Notes: a model not told the origin generated them from the letters alone. A stretch of DNA of 64,000 nucleotides from Flaccisagitta enflata (GCA_965153355.1 OZ231127.1:94798001-94862000), one strand, 5' to 3'; numbered from the stretch's first letter, positions 36,842-49,999 are shown. Made by a program: numbers and translations.

Positions 36842-37202
36842 TGATGCCTTACCTACTACTAGTAGGATAATGGAACCATTGGAGCTTACAAGAGACGGGG
36901 GTCAGGCTCAGGGTTTGATTGGGGAGGCAGAGGCAGGGCCATGGACCTTATGAACTAGGCAAGATGTTTCAGAGTCGCCCAAAGAAACCATCAGTGAAGT
37001 AAAAGTAAGTGAATCGATCAATTTACTCTCCTTTCTCATTGGTCTTCTATGAATTGAAGGGTTGAGTCCTGACCCATACTTAATGATATGCAGCAAAGCC
37101 CTTGGCTTTAGCTACGGATGGGCGGGAGAAGCAGAAGAAATGCTGTAAACAAATAACCACTCCGCCATTCTGTCTCTCTGTATGGTTTGTTGTCTCAGAA
37201 CC
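36842..37202. other. Unassigned sequence
   Basis: No gene is recognised. Confidence 0.4.
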
Positions 37203-37206
37203 TTTT

Positions 37207-37290
<84 letters not shown>

Positions 37291-37313
37291 TCGTTTTTCG
37301 TTTTTTCGTTTTT

Positions 37314-37388
<75 letters not shown>

Positions 37389-37500
37389 CCTTTTAAACAT
37401 CCTCTTCGTACTTTTGTTTTCTTATTGTGATCCTACTTCATTTTTACTTTCTTCTTCTTCTTTTTCTTTTCTTTTTCTTTTTCTTTTTCTTCTTCTTCTT
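37203..37500 (+). repeat. (CTTT)n microsatellite
   Basis: CTTT at 37203-37290 and 37313-37388, split by CGTTTTT repeats. T-rich CTTCTT sequence follows to about 37500. Confidence 0.95.
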
Positions 37501-37637
37501 GTGTATGTGAGTAGAATTGTCAATGACTGGCAAATGGATCGAATGGACCGTCATTTATTAGCTAATGGCTACAATCTAAACAGATTCGACGCACTTTAGC
37601 ATAAGCGACTCTCAGTGACCGTGGCCAACTCTCTGGG

Positions 37638-37841
<204 letters not shown>

Positions 37842-37858
<17 letters not shown>

Positions 37859-38052
37859 CATTGAGACAGAGAGAGAGAAAGACAGACAGACAGAGAGACA
37901 GAGAGAAAAGACATGCCATAATGTCTAAAAAAAAGACAAACAGATAAAAAGACAGACAAGGTAGTGCTGCTCAAAAACCATCTTCATCACGACCGACGGT
38001 TCTGACCTAAAAAGAGCTGGATCTTGCGATACACGTATGCTATAGGGAAAAG

Positions 38053-38088
<36 letters not shown>

Positions 38089-38667
38089 ATGATGTATTGG
38101 TTTGGAAGGGTGACGGAAATAGAAACATGGTGACTTTTGCCTCAGGTCACTCACCTTTTCACCTCACCATCCATTGGACCATTCCAGAAAGATCTCCCTT
38201 CTGACAAAATATCACTACCTTGCATCACTGTCTTCTTCTTTCTTTTCTTTTTTTTTTTTCTTGATCGAGAAAAGAACAAGATTACACGAAAACATTACTG
38301 GAATAGTTCAACTTATTTTTTTCCTTCCATTTTTCTTTACAAGATTCGTAATTTGCTGTCGTGAAAAAATATATTTTCTAATAACCTTGGCATTGATATA
38401 TCCTCCAAATTTCCTCGCTATTTTTTAACATCACATACAAAGAATCTAATCTTTTTTTTGATTTCTAAAAGTATATTGAAAGCGGAATACGGGTTGAGGT
38501 GCGCCTAACGTCAATTGAGAGAAAAATAAAAAGTTTGAGCCGAATACACAACAGCGATGAACGCGCTCGCTGCGAGAAAGCGCGAACCGCAGCAACACCA
38601 TGGTTTTACTGAAAGCGTAAAAAATAAGTGATATAATTTTCTTTTTTTTTCAAGATTAATACGAGTT
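37842..38667. other. Unassigned sequence with a short (GA)n
   Basis: (GA)n at 38055-38085. No gene in the rest. Confidence 0.4.
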
Positions 38668-39284
38668 CACTGCTGTCTCACACAAAGTTTGAGACAAGAA
38701 TAACATAACTATGCGGTTTTTTGCATTTTTGCATAGGTCATGGGCATACACACCAAGAACCATCAAGTAGAAAATCTTTCCAGAGGCGCTTTTTGAAATA
38801 ACTGAAAAATTCAATATTTTTTACTTTATTTTTCATAAAAATTTCTTCAGGTTGGTTTAACCTATTTTTTGAGAGCATATTATTAATCCTGATAAAATTC
38901 TGATTCATTTGATAGGTCACACTATACGGTTTTCATAAAAAATAAATTTTTCATATTCTAGGCCACCGTTCTAATTTTGTAACGGTGGCTTTGAAAACAA
39001 AATTTTTTTTTCTTATGAAAACCATATAGTGCGACCTATCAAATGAATCAGAAATTTATCAGGATTAACATTATGCTGTCAAAAAAAAGGTTAAACTGAC
39101 CTGAAATTTTTTTTATAAAAAATGATGCTTAAAATATTGAATTTTACATTCATTTCAAAAGGCGCCTCAGGAAAGATTTTCTACTTGATGGTTCTTGGTT
39201 TGTATGCTCATTTAACTATGCAAAAATACAAAAAACTGCATAGTTATATCATTCTTGACTCAAACCTTGTGTGAGACAGCAGTG
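38668..39284. mobile_element. 617-bp foldback with 4-bp AGTT duplication
   Basis: CACTGCTGTCTCACAC and GTGTGAGACAGCAGTG are perfect terminal complements. The inverted arms continue through AACTATGC..GCATAG and CCATCAAGTAGAAAATC / its complement. AGTT flanks both ends (38664-38667 and 39285-39288). The centre shares AATCCTGATAAAATTCTGA with the 7337-7862 element. Confidence 0.85.
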
Positions 39285-39288
39285 AGTT

Positions 39289-40081
39289 GTATTAGGACTA
39301 GCATAAGAGAGTTCAATCAATAAAATGCGAATAATGTAAATAATTAGGTTTCGAGAGCATTACAACAATCAAATTTGGCGCAACGAAGGTGGCGGCGACG
39401 GCGGTGGGGGCAACATTCAACTCACAGTTTCAACATTGTCAAAAAAGAGACGCGAGAAGAATAACTCAAGTATGAAATCGAGGTCAACAAAAAAAGGGAC
39501 AAGGAAATAAAAGAGGGAAAAACACAGATTTTGGCCAATTTTCGCAAACGCACATAATGTCATGATTATTTAAAGAAGAAGCAAGTTTCTAACCAAATTG
39601 TGATTACGACGAAATTTGTTGTTTTTAAATTCAATATCGTGTATTGCACCCCCCCCCTATATCTCAAGATGACCTTGCAAAAAAAAAAAAAAACGACCTT
39701 CCCACGTCTTTGTAAAACCATACCCCAAGCTACACACAATACTATGGAAGTTCCTAATAACGGAAGAGCACCATGAAAGGCCAGCCAGAGAGACAAACGG
39801 AAGAGTAACGGGTTTGAATCACTGCAATGAAATAAGAACAGGGTGATAATATCGACCGACGTGCAGAGTTTGAATTGCTTTGATCGGTTACGCCAAATAA
39901 ATTACGCGTCGTTAACGAGAAGTTCTGTTAAGTGTTATCACATACTCTTGTTCGATATTGCGCCATATCCGTTTTCCGTTAGGAAATGTCAGAAAACTTG
40001 CTCTAAATAGCCGGTGTGACTTGTTTTGCACGCCACGTTGATCAGGAATTACCTAAAAATCTCTCCGCGCAAGGCATCAAT
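39289..40081. other. Non-repetitive stretch without recognised gene
   Basis: A small GGCGG-rich patch lies at 39390-39410 and a poly-A run at about 39678-39691. No gene is supported. Confidence 0.4.
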
Positions 40082-40190
40082 GACAATTGCTCTTGGGCCT
40101 CTTCAGTTAAAACTTCGATACAGACAATCAGCCTGACAATGGCTCTTGGGCCTCTTCAGTTAAAACTTCAATACAGACAATCAGCCAATC
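40082..40190 (+). repeat. 54-bp tandem duplication
   Basis: Two near-identical units contain GCTCTTGGGCCTCTTCAGTT and ACAGACAATCAGCC, differing at a few bases. Confidence 0.85.
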
Positions 40191-40395
40191 TTTCTTTCTT
40201 TCTGTCTGTCTGTCTCTCTCTCTCTCTCTTTCTTTCAAAAACTAAAGGGTTTGAGTAGTTCCCAGCTTGGTAAAAAGAGCTATTTCTTACTTTCAAGCAA
40301 GTCAGACTTGAGAAACTAATCGAATATACGCCCAAGGATATTCGAACCATTGCATGATTTTTACAGAAAAATGTCAAAATCAAGGAAAAGTAGGA

Positions 40396-40710
40396 AAACA
40401 AGCCCGACCGGGCAAAGATGCGTCCGGACTGTGTCTCTGCGTGTATAGATCATGTGACATATACGGAGAGACAGATGGACGAACAGACGGGTGAAACGAC
40501 TGAGTAATAGAGGAGGCTCTCAAAACATGTTGGTTGATCATTTGTTTCAGTGTAGGATCTCACCGTGGCCATAAACAGCCGAGAAACGCGGTTTTTGCAC
40601 AGGCGTAACGGACGGACCGACGGACGGACGGACCGGACGGACGGACCGACCGACGGACGGACGGACGGACGGACAAACCCTCTTACAGAAATGCGAGGAC
40701 GCATCTAAAA
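40396..40710 (+). mobile_element. HPE subtype C element, complete
   Basis: It starts ACAAGCCCGACCGGGC (stem GCCCG/CGGGC), then AAGATGCGTCCGGACTG. The core is GACGGACGGACCGACG. It ends with the hairpin AATGCGAGGACGCATCT and AAAAAG. The 5' motif GATGCGTCC is exactly complementary to GGACGCATC in the hairpin. Confidence 0.85.
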
Positions 40711-41188
40711 AGAATAGTTCAAAAGCCAAACTCATTATAATTTCTTTTTTTTTGTGTGTGTGTGTGAGAATGAGCAAAATACCACATTGAAACTTAGAAC
40801 CAAGCCCTTTTTAGTGCCACCAAAAAATAAGCAAACATGAATTATTATCACCAAGGAACCACACATACACGTAATTTTCGCAAATTGCTAAGTTTTGTTT
40901 TATCACTAGTCTCTGTACTCGAGAGAGATTGACAAGTAATATCACATGCGAAAAACGCTCTTTGGAACCAAAACACCTTTTTTTTTCCAGCCACTGACCC
41001 TACCAAATGCACGCCCAACACACGATATATGCAATCATATTCATGACAAATGGCACAATCAGAGTTTACAGCGGCTGGTGAATTCAGAGAGAGAACCAAT
41101 ACAATATTAACACAGGTCTTCGATGCGCAAACTTACTGTCGTGTGTGAATGTACGTAAAAGAAGTATGAAAGACTTTACATTATCTCA

Positions 41189-41194
41189 TTTATT
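41189..41194 (-). promoter_or_regulatory. Candidate polyadenylation signal of the Rab6 gene
   Basis: AATAAA on the minus strand about 128 bp downstream of the stop codon, in a plausible position for a short 3' untranslated region. It is a motif match only. Confidence 0.45.
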
Positions 41195-41321
41195 TCTCTT
41201 TTTTTAAATTCTTACACGCATAAAACTTGGGACAGTGATCTCGAATATGTGCTTCACAATTCGTTTAAAAGATAAACGGGAATTGGTGCGCCTCCATTGT
41301 CAACGCAACGCCGCTGGCATA

Positions 41322-42364
<1,043 letters not shown>

Positions 42365-42739
42365 AATGACTCGCTTAGCTTTGTCGGTCTGTCTACGTCT
42401 GTCTGTTGGTGTTTCTGTTTTCAGTTAACTTTTTGTTTTCTCTGCGTTTACAGGCAATTTTACATCGGTCCTACCGCCCTATCTTTAAAGCCTATTTCGT
42501 CACTGCTCCTGCCGAGTGCCGACTCGCACGCGTCATGAGTGACTGTGTAGTGTCACTAGTGTGTATCTACTATCTAGGCTTGTTCTCAACCCGACTTTTT
42601 TTTTCGTTATGGAACTTTCAAAAAGACTTTGCTGTGTCGTTCTGTGTGTGAAATTCTGATGGACTGTAGTTTTGTAGTACTGTAGCATTACCCCTGCCCA
42701 ACCGTCCGCGACTTTTACTGTCTCTTGGGCTTGTTTTCA
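42365..42739 (-). mobile_element. Degenerate HPE copies
   Basis: GCTTTGTCGGTCTGTC, ACTGCTCCTGCCGAGTG and CGACTCGCACGCG at 42380-42535 form one decayed copy. CCCCTGCCCAACCGTCCGCG ACTT with GGGCTTGTTTT at 42690-42739 is a second end. Confidence 0.5.
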
Positions 42740-42741
42740 TA

Positions 42742-43327
42742 ACAGGGTGTGCAAAAAAATCCGCACTCAGTGTAATGCTTAAAAACCATACTTCTAATGG
42801 GAGTTAAGAGTTGAAATTTGAACTAGAGTATCTCAATTGGTCATACTAAAAGTAGAACTCAAGAACAGCTGATAAAATTTCCATACATGGTCAAGATATG
42901 CATCTACAAAGAAACAGAAGATACGATTTTGACAGGATTTTATTGACAGAGCTCTGTTTACTAAAAAAATAAAAGTTATAACTACTTCAACGGCTTCTAG
43001 ATGGATTGTTTTGGAAGAAATGCATCAAGGGGAGATAGTTAGGTCAAGCAGTAGGGGTTTCAGTCAACAAAAAATGATACATCAATCAACTTCAGACAAG
43101 ATATTGATATTGATTCATAAGAAAAAAATCTTTTGTAACATTCTAGCTATGTCTTTATTGGTCTAAAAATATATTCTGTTGTCTACTATACCTATATAAT
43201 CTCTTCATCTAAAGTATGAAAATAACTTAATTTTCAACTATAAACATTAGTTATAAAGAATTTCTCAAATTCTAGGTGTTATTTTAGAACAAATGATGAT
43301 GAGTGCGGATTTTTTTGCACACCCTGT
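42742..43327 (+). mobile_element. 586-bp Tc1/mariner-like miniature element
   Basis: The terminal repeats start ACAGGGTGTGCAAAAAAATC and are perfectly complementary for at least 28 bp. TA duplications lie at 42740-42741 and 43328-43329. An internal frame near 43000-43080 reads WIVLEEMHQGEIVRSSSRGF, vaguely like a transposase helix-turn-helix region, but it breaks quickly. It is non-autonomous. Confidence 0.85.
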
Positions 43328-43670
43328 TAGAATGGAATAAGATTCAAAGACTTGGTTCGTTGCTAATGTGAACAGTCCCTGTAAGGCCTGTATAGAATGT
43401 AAATGTGGGGATAATTGAGCTTTTTATTCCACTACTGTGAATGCCTCCTGCATGATGAAGAAAGGCACCACACTTGATCTTTTTGGCTGTTTCGGCAAAG
43501 TAGTTTTTTAAGCGCAAAATAATCCAATGACGGAAAGGTTATGATTTTCGGTTTTACCTAAGCCTCTTTAACTTCGGTTATGGCAAAATTTAGGTAGATT
43601 TCCTTTGCTAGATTTCTTTCAGCCTCTTATTCAACTTCGTGGATAAGTCGAGTGTCGCACGGGATACAAA
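43328..43670. other. Spacer containing one isolated satellite-like unit
   Basis: TTTTTATTCCACTACTGTGA ATGCCTCC at 43423-43450 is the satellite core, separated from the main array by about 210 bp. Confidence 0.6.
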
Positions 43671-44388
43671 GATGATTTAGCTTCTTTATTCCACTACTGT
43701 GAATGCCTCCTGCACGATGAAAAAAGTGCTGGGATATAAAGATGATTTAGCTTCTTTATTCCACTACTGTGAATGCCCCCTGCATGATGAAGAAAAGGAC
43801 GGGATACAAAGATGATCTAGCTTCTTTATTCCACTACTGTGAATGCCTCCTGCATGATGAAGAAAAAGACGGAATACGAAGATGATTTAACTTCTTTATT
43901 CCACTACTGTGAATGCCCCCTGCATCATGAAGAAAAGGACGGGATACGAAGATGATCTAGCTTCTTTATTCCACTACTGTGAATGCCTCCTGCATGATGA
44001 AGAAAAGGACGGGATACGAAGATGATTTAGCTTTTTTATATCACTACTGTGAATGCCCCCTGCATGATGAAGAAAGGGACGGGATAGGAAGATGATTTAG
44101 CTTCTTTATTCCACTACTGTGAATGCCCCCTTCATGATGAAGAAAGAGACGGGATAGGAAGATGATCTAGCTTCTTTATTCCACTACTGTGAATGCCCCC
44201 TGCATGATGAAGAAAGGGACGGGATACGAAGATGATTTAGCTTTTTTATATCACTACTGTGAATGCCCCCTGCATGATGAAGAAAGGGACGGGATAGGAA
44301 GATGATTTAGCTTCTCTTTTCCACTACTGTGAATGCGTCCTGCATGATGAAGAAAGGGACGGGATAGGAAGATGATTTAGCTTTGTTT
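43671..44388 (+). repeat. 70-bp satellite, ten units in exact phase
   Basis: GATGATTTAGCTT recurs at 43671, 43741, 43811, 43881, 43951, 44021, 44091, 44161, 44231, 44301 and 44371, exactly 70 bp apart. Each unit contains CCACTACTGTGAATGC and TGCATGATGAAGAAA with few substitutions. No indel is seen, and the last unit is partial. Confidence 0.97.
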
Positions 44389-44677
44389 ACCGGATCCCAG
44401 AATCCATCTATCTCCTTTTGAAGCGCCAAGTTGTGAAGCAGTAATGGTCCGTCAGAGCGAGTAAATAAAAGAAAGATCCTTCCCTAACCTCATACCTACC
44501 CCATGTGACACAATGTTACAGTCATGATGGTCTGCTTTTGTGAGTAAAAAGAAAAGAACTGTCCTCATGCACCCAACCCCTCTCATCCCTCGCTTCAGTG
44601 ACTCAAGTTGGAGCAATGATTGCCTCCCATAGACATAGTGTTATTAAAGTAAGTCCGGATAAACGAAAAGAGAGTCG
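44389..44677. other. Unassigned sequence
   Basis: Diverged duplications around GAGTAAATAAAAGAAAGA / GAGTAAAAAGAAAAGAA. No gene. Confidence 0.4.
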
Positions 44678-44802
44678 CGGACGGTTTGGCAGGGGCAGTA
44701 ATGCAAAACACGCATACAATATAAAAAAAATATTTCGGACCGACAGATGGACAGACGGACCGATACGGCAAAGTGTATAGTGGGGTGTCTGCGACTAACA
44801 AG
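44678..44802 (+). mobile_element. HPE element lacking the 5' stem
   Basis: GTCGCGGACGGTTTGGCAGG, a GACAGACGG core, and GGCAAAGTGTATAGTGGGG. It ends GTCTGCGACTAAC. The motif GTCGCGGAC pairs with the 3' GTCTGCGAC at 8 of 9 positions. Confidence 0.7.
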
Positions 44803-45222
44803 ATCCACCTGACCAAATATTTTTCCCCTCATCCCCCTCCCTTTTCGGGACCTCGCTCATCTGCTGGAAAGAATTGATGAAAAAAGAACCAACTTACCCA
44901 ATCTTTCCACTACCTACCTCTTCCCTTTAGCAACCCAAAGTTGGGGTTTGATTTTCGGTCAGAGCGGGTTGATTAGGAGGATATTATGTAAACAGGGCCA
45001 AGATAGGACCAATATGCGCGCCTCGCTGACTATGAATGAATGAACGTTTTGATTAAATGAAGGTGATGAATGAATGAACGTTTTAAATGCATAAATGAAT
45101 GAATGACAGAATGAATGACAGAATGAGTGAACGAACGAATAACTACAACTGAAATTGGAAAGGTATGAGACGTAACATGAATGAAGAAACACATCAGAAA
45201 TTCAGAATCGTCACTTTTGCGC
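44803..45222. other. Unassigned sequence with (GAAT)-like tract
   Basis: ATGAATGAACG units with a short duplication at 45027-45140. No gene. Confidence 0.5.
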
Positions 45223-45314
45223 GGTTTTGAAGTTTGCGTAACGGACCGACAGACAAACCGCCCAACAGACTGACATGACCTCTTATAGATGTGCGAGGAC
45301 GCACATAAAAAGAT
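45223..45314 (+). mobile_element. HPE subtype C 3' fragment
   Basis: GTTTGCGTAACGGACCGACA, CCTCTTATAG and the hairpin ATGTGCGAGGACGCACAT with AAAA. The arms changed from ATGCG/CGCAT to GTGCG/CGCAC together. Confidence 0.7.
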
Positions 45315-45368
45315 ACTAATTCTTTCAGCCTGGTTCTTTTTTATTCATTTTCATTTTCAAGTCATTAT

Positions 45369-45593
45369 GAAACAAGTGACGCGGGGTCACAATATCGTTG
45401 CGGATGGGTGGGCAGGGGCATCCAACCCCCATCCACACCCAAACCCATCCCCCACACTCAAACCTACACAAAAGTATCTAAAACGCTCGTTTTCCCACTT
45501 TTCAACTCGATCACCACGGACCAACGGACGGACCGACGAACTGACCAACGGACAGACAAAACCTCGTATAGAGTTGCGTGTCCGCAACTAAAA
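45369..45593 (+). mobile_element. HPE subtype B element, complete
   Basis: AACAAGTGACGCGGGGTCAC (stem GTGAC/GTCAC), GTTGCGGATGGGTGGGCAGG, a GACGGACCGACG core, and CCTCGTATAGAG. It ends with the hairpin GTTGCGTGTCCGCAAC and TAAAAAG. It is very similar to 6519-6730, which suggests recent activity of this subtype. Confidence 0.85.
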
Positions 45594-45699
45594 AGAAAGT
45601 ACGTTTTTTGGGATATCATGAAAATACCCACTCACAGGCGACACTAATGTGGTTTCACAGCAGCGCCTTCCTTTTCCCGACTGGCGACAACATTGACAA

Positions 45700-45812
45700 C
45701 CGCCTCAGCCGGGAGCCGCTTCAACCCCCTCAATCGCCTCAACCGCCTCAATCGCCTCAGCCACTTCCACCCCCTCAATCGCCTCAGCCGCCTATCGCCT
45801 CAACCGCCATAA
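45700..45812 (+). repeat. CCGCCTCAAT-type 10-bp minisatellite
   Basis: Units of CCTCAATCG/CCTCAACCG/CCTCAGCCG, imperfect. Confidence 0.85.
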
Positions 45813-45844
45813 AGTGACAATGTGACAATGATTAATTTCCCCGG

Positions 45845-48545
45845 CCATTACCAAAAACCACAGCCAATGGTGACTTCAACACCGAAATTGGGTGTCCCCC
45901 TTTTGTTTGGCAGTAGGATGAATCTAGGCAATGTCCCCTAGATCAAAGAATACAACAACCATCATCACTGAAACCACAGCCAATGGCGACTTCAACACCG
46001 AAATTGGGTGTCCCCCTTTTGTTTGGCAGTAGGATGAATCTAGGCAATGTCCCCTAGATCACAGAATACAACAACCATCATCACTGAAACCACAGCCAAT
46101 GGCGACTTCAACACCGAAATTGGGTGTCCCCCTTTTGTTCGGCAGTGGGATGAATCTAGGCAATGTCCCCTAGATTACAGAATACAACAACCATCATCAC
46201 TGAAACCACAGCCAATGGCGACTCCAACACCAAGATTGGGTGTTGCGCGCGAAAGCGCCTGTCCCCCTTTTGTTCAGCAGCAGGGTGGAATTACAAGATG
46301 TCCCCTAGATCACAGAATACAACAACCATCATCACTGAAACCACAGCCAATGGCGACTCCAACACCAAGATTGGGTGTTGCGCGCGAAAGCGCCTGTCCC
46401 CCTTTTGTTCAGCAGCAGGGTGGAATTACAAGATGTCCCCTAGATCACAGAATACAACAACCATCATCACTGAAACCACAGCCAATGGCGACTCCAACAC
46501 CGAAATTGGGTATTCCCCTTTGGTTCGGCAATAGGATGAATCTAGGCAATGTCCCCTAGATTACAGAATACAACAACCATCATCACTGAAACCACAGCCA
46601 ATGGCGACTTCAACACCGAAATTGGGTGTCCCCCTTTTGTTCGGCAGTGGGATGAATCTAGGCAATGTCCCCTAGATCACAGAATACAACAACCATCATC
46701 ACTGAAACCACAGCCAATGGCGACTTCAACACCGAAATTGGGTGTCCCCCTTTTGTTCGGCAGTGGGATGAATCTAGGCAATGTCCCCTAGATTACAGAA
46801 TACAACAACCATCATCACTGAAACCACAGCCAATGGCGACTCCAACACCAAGATTGGGTGTTGCGCGCGAAAGCGCCTGTCCCCCTTTTGTTCAGCAGCA
46901 GGGTGGAATTACAAGATGTCCCCTAGATCACAGAATACAACAACCATCATCACTGAAACCACAGCCAATGGCGACTCCAACACCAAGATTGGCGTGTCCC
47001 CCTTTTGTTCAGCAGCAGGCCGGAATTACAAGATGTCCCCTAGATCACAGAATACAACAACCATCATCACTGAAACCACAGCCAATGGCGACTCCAACAC
47101 CGAAATTGGGTATTCCCCTTTGGTTCGGCAATAGGATGAATCTAGGCAATGTCCCCTAGATTACAGAATACAACAACCATCATCACATCACTGAAACCAC
47201 AGCCAATGGCGACTTCAACACCGAAATTGGGTGTCCCCCTTTTGTTCGGCAGTGGGATGAATCTAGGCAATGTCCCCTAGATTACAGAATACAACAACCA
47301 TCATCACTGAAACCACAGCCAATGGCGACTCCAACACCAAGATTGGGTGTCGCGCCCTGTCCCCCTTTTGTTCGGCAGCAGGATGAATTACAAGATGTCC
47401 CCTAGATCACAGAATACAACAACCATCATCACTGAAACCACAGCCAATGGCGACTCCAACACCAAGATTGGGTGTCCCCCTGTCCCCCTTTTGTTCGGCA
47501 GTAGGATGAATCTAGGCAATGTCCCCTAGATCACAGAATACAACAACCATCATCACTGAAACCACAGCCAATGGCGACTCCAACACCGAAATTGGGTGTC
47601 CCTTCCCCCTTTTGTTCGGCAGTAGGATGAATCTAGGCAATGTCCCCTAGATCACAGAATACAACAACCATCATCACTGAAACCACAGCCAATGGCGACT
47701 TCAACACCGAAATTGGGTGTCCCCCTTTTGTTCGGCAGTAGGATGAATCTAGGCAATGTCCCCTAGATCACAGAATACAACAACCATCATCACTGAAACC
47801 ACAGCCAATGGCGACTTCAACACCGAAATTGGGTGTCCCCCTTTTGTTCGGCAGTGGGATGAATCTAGGCAATGTCCCCTAGATCACGGAATACAACAAG
47901 TCAACAACCATCATCAGTTCATCACTGAAACCACAGCCAATGATGACTTCAACACCGAAATTGGGTGTCCCCCCTTTTGTTCGGCAGTAGGATGAATCTA
48001 GGCAATGTCCCCTAGATCACAGAATACAACAACCATCATCACTGAAACCACAGCCAATGATGACTTCAACACCGAAATTGGGTGTCCCCCTTTTTTGTTC
48101 GGCAGTAGGATGAATCTAGGCAATGTCTCCTAGATCACAGAATACAACAACCATCATCACTGAAACCACAGCCAATGATGACTTCAACACCGAAATTGGG
48201 TGTCCCTCTTTTGTTCGGCAGTAGGATGAATCTAGGCAATGTCCCCTAGATCACAGAATACAACAAGTCAACAACCATCATCAGTTCATCACTGAAACCA
48301 CAGCCAATGATGACTTCAACACCGAAATTGGGTGTCCCCCCCTTTTGTTCGGCAGTAGGATGAATCTAGGCAATGTCCCCTAGATCACAGAATACAACAA
48401 CCATCATCACTGAAACCACAGCCAATGATGACTTCAACACCGAAATTGGGTGTCCCCCTTTTTTGTTCGGCAGTAGGATGAATCTAGGCAATGTCTCCTA
48501 GATCACAGAATACAAGAACCATTATCACCGAAACCACAGCTGAGG
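45845..48545 (+). repeat. 116-bp satellite with higher-order structure
   Basis: About 22 monomers share CCCCTAGATCACAGAATACA, CATCATCACTGAAACCACAG and AACACCGAAATTGGGTGTCC. The ordinary type carries GGCAGTAGGATGAATCTAGG. A second type carries CAGCAGCAGGGTGGAATTAC and usually the extra palindromic GCGCGCGAAAGCGC (for example about 46245-46258, 46381-46394 and 46863-46876). A block of ordinary, second, second, TATTCCCC-variant monomers occurs twice (about 46050-46550 and 46670-47150). Another block with an inserted GTCAAC/GTTCATC occurs twice near 47890 and 48260. Confidence 0.95.
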
Positions 48546-49097
48546 GTGGCTACAATAAACCAAGATTATGGGGCCTGCACCTGTCTCTTTGGAGTAACAG
48601 CCTGTTACTAATAGGATCAAAAGGGATCCTTTGAAAAGGAATTGGTGACTTTTCCCTCTTATGTTACTCCATCAAGAAAAAAACTGTGATTGGCGCAGCT
48701 TATGCGGTCGTGCGCCCCTGTCACTTTTTTTTGGGGCAACAGAGATGATCTTTGGAGGAATTCTCGGGGACACAGCAAACATCTTCCATGATCAAAACCA
48801 TAGCCAATGGTGACTCTAAAATAATGTAGTCTTTTGCGTCTCGCCTGTCATCAGCAAAATTTTGATTTACATGCCCTCGCCTGTCATAAGCATTATTTTG
48901 CTTTGCATGCCCGTATGGCCAAGTGTACTGTTGACCAACATGAACGTCTTTCTGGTTTCATACATTCACAGAGCTGCAGATGTCTTTAGATCCATTTTGT
49001 CAAGACTTTTATTCTGGTTCCATTGGAAGTAAAACTGTGGAAATTATTTGGTGATGAGACATGACTCACTGACTCCCGACAGCGTCTAAAGACATTT
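48546..49097. other. Diverged satellite edge and unassigned sequence
   Basis: ATAGCCAATGGTGACT near 48802 and CCAAGATTATGGGGCC near 48570 are remnants of the satellite. CTCGCCTGTCAT is duplicated at 48840-48895. No gene. Confidence 0.5.
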
Positions 49098-49480
49098 TTA
49101 GTCACGCGATTCTTTGACCCGCTACTCGGTTTGTTGTCCATCGGTCGGTCGGTTTTTAGGCGCGTGCTACGCGACACTACACCCCGCTTTGTCCGTCCGT
49201 CCGTCCGTCCGTCCGTCCGTCCGTCCGTCCGTCGGTCGGTCGGTCAGTCGGTCCGTCCGTCCGTCCGTCGGTCGGTCGGTTGGTTGGTTGGTAGGTCCCC
49301 ATTTTACTTTTTTTATGTTTTTGCGGTCTTTGGCCTCACTGCACTTGCCCAAGTGCTTTAGTAACTCAAATACTGCCCCTGCCCACCCGCACGCGACTAA
49401 GGCAGCCGTGTATCCGGCCTTGTTCCCTTTGTCCATCCGTAACACTTTGTTTCTTTGGTGTTTACCTGTGACCTTTCTGT
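49098..49480 (-). mobile_element. HPE element split by another HPE copy
   Basis: The left part AGTCACGCGATTCTTTGACC and CGGTCGGTCGG (49101-49153) continues after the inner copy as TCCGTAACACTTTGTTTC (49434-49452). This restores the order hairpin, core, CACACTTTACTTT-like block. Confidence 0.6.
49156..49428 (-). mobile_element. HPE subtype A element, inner copy
   Basis: AGGCGCGTGCTACGCGACAC, CCCGCTTTGTCC, and a long (GTCC)n/(GGTC)n core follow. TTTTGCGGTCTTTGGCCTCA, CCCACCCGCACGCGACT and GTGTATCCGGCCTTGTT close it. The body is nearly identical to 53996-54210 in the opposite orientation. Confidence 0.85.
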
Positions 49481-49633
49481 TCAATCTGTTCAGTATGAGA
49501 ATCTAAAACGTGAATCTAATACGCGTTTGTCATTTTTTTCTCCATAAAACATGAACGTGTGGGAAATGTTTTTTTACAACTTTATATGGTAACACCGAGG
49601 TTCCCTTTGTTGAAGCCGTCGCCACATGGCATA

Positions 49634-49729
<96 letters not shown>

Positions 49730-49997
49730 GTTTTTATTGTGAATATTTTATTCAGCCTCTATTTTCTCTTTTTATGTACACGGGGGTTCTCTCTTCCATA
49801 TTTTGTTACTACATTCAATCTCCACTTCCCTCTCTGGTCTCCCGAGGCACAGCGCAGGAAAATCACCTATTCAATAAGATGTGGCAGCCACTGTGAAGAA
49901 TTATACTTTCATAACTTGGTTTGGTGAAGCAAACTTTTTTTGTTTGGCTATGCGCTTTGACACATTTGCTTATCACTGCGTCCGGATTGCCAGAAAA
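49481..49997 (+). repeat. (CT)n microsatellite and flanks
   Basis: CT at 49639-49726. The flanking sequence is not recognised. Confidence 0.8.
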
Positions 49998-49999
49998 GC

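Noticed and set aside
42960-43110. Helix-turn-helix-like peptide in the mariner-like element
   Set aside because: The match is only a vague GEIV..GFSQQ pattern in a 586-bp element too short for a transposase, so I do not call a pseudogene.
43671-44388. Regularly spaced repeats resembling a CRISPR array
   Set aside because: The spacers are as conserved as the repeats, so it is an ordinary tandem satellite in a eukaryotic genome.
46047-47159. Open frames of 120-170 codons with repeated SPRSQNTTTIITETTANG
   Set aside because: They arise from the 116-bp satellite. 116 is not a multiple of 3, so the frame shifts at every monomer and no single protein repeat is maintained.
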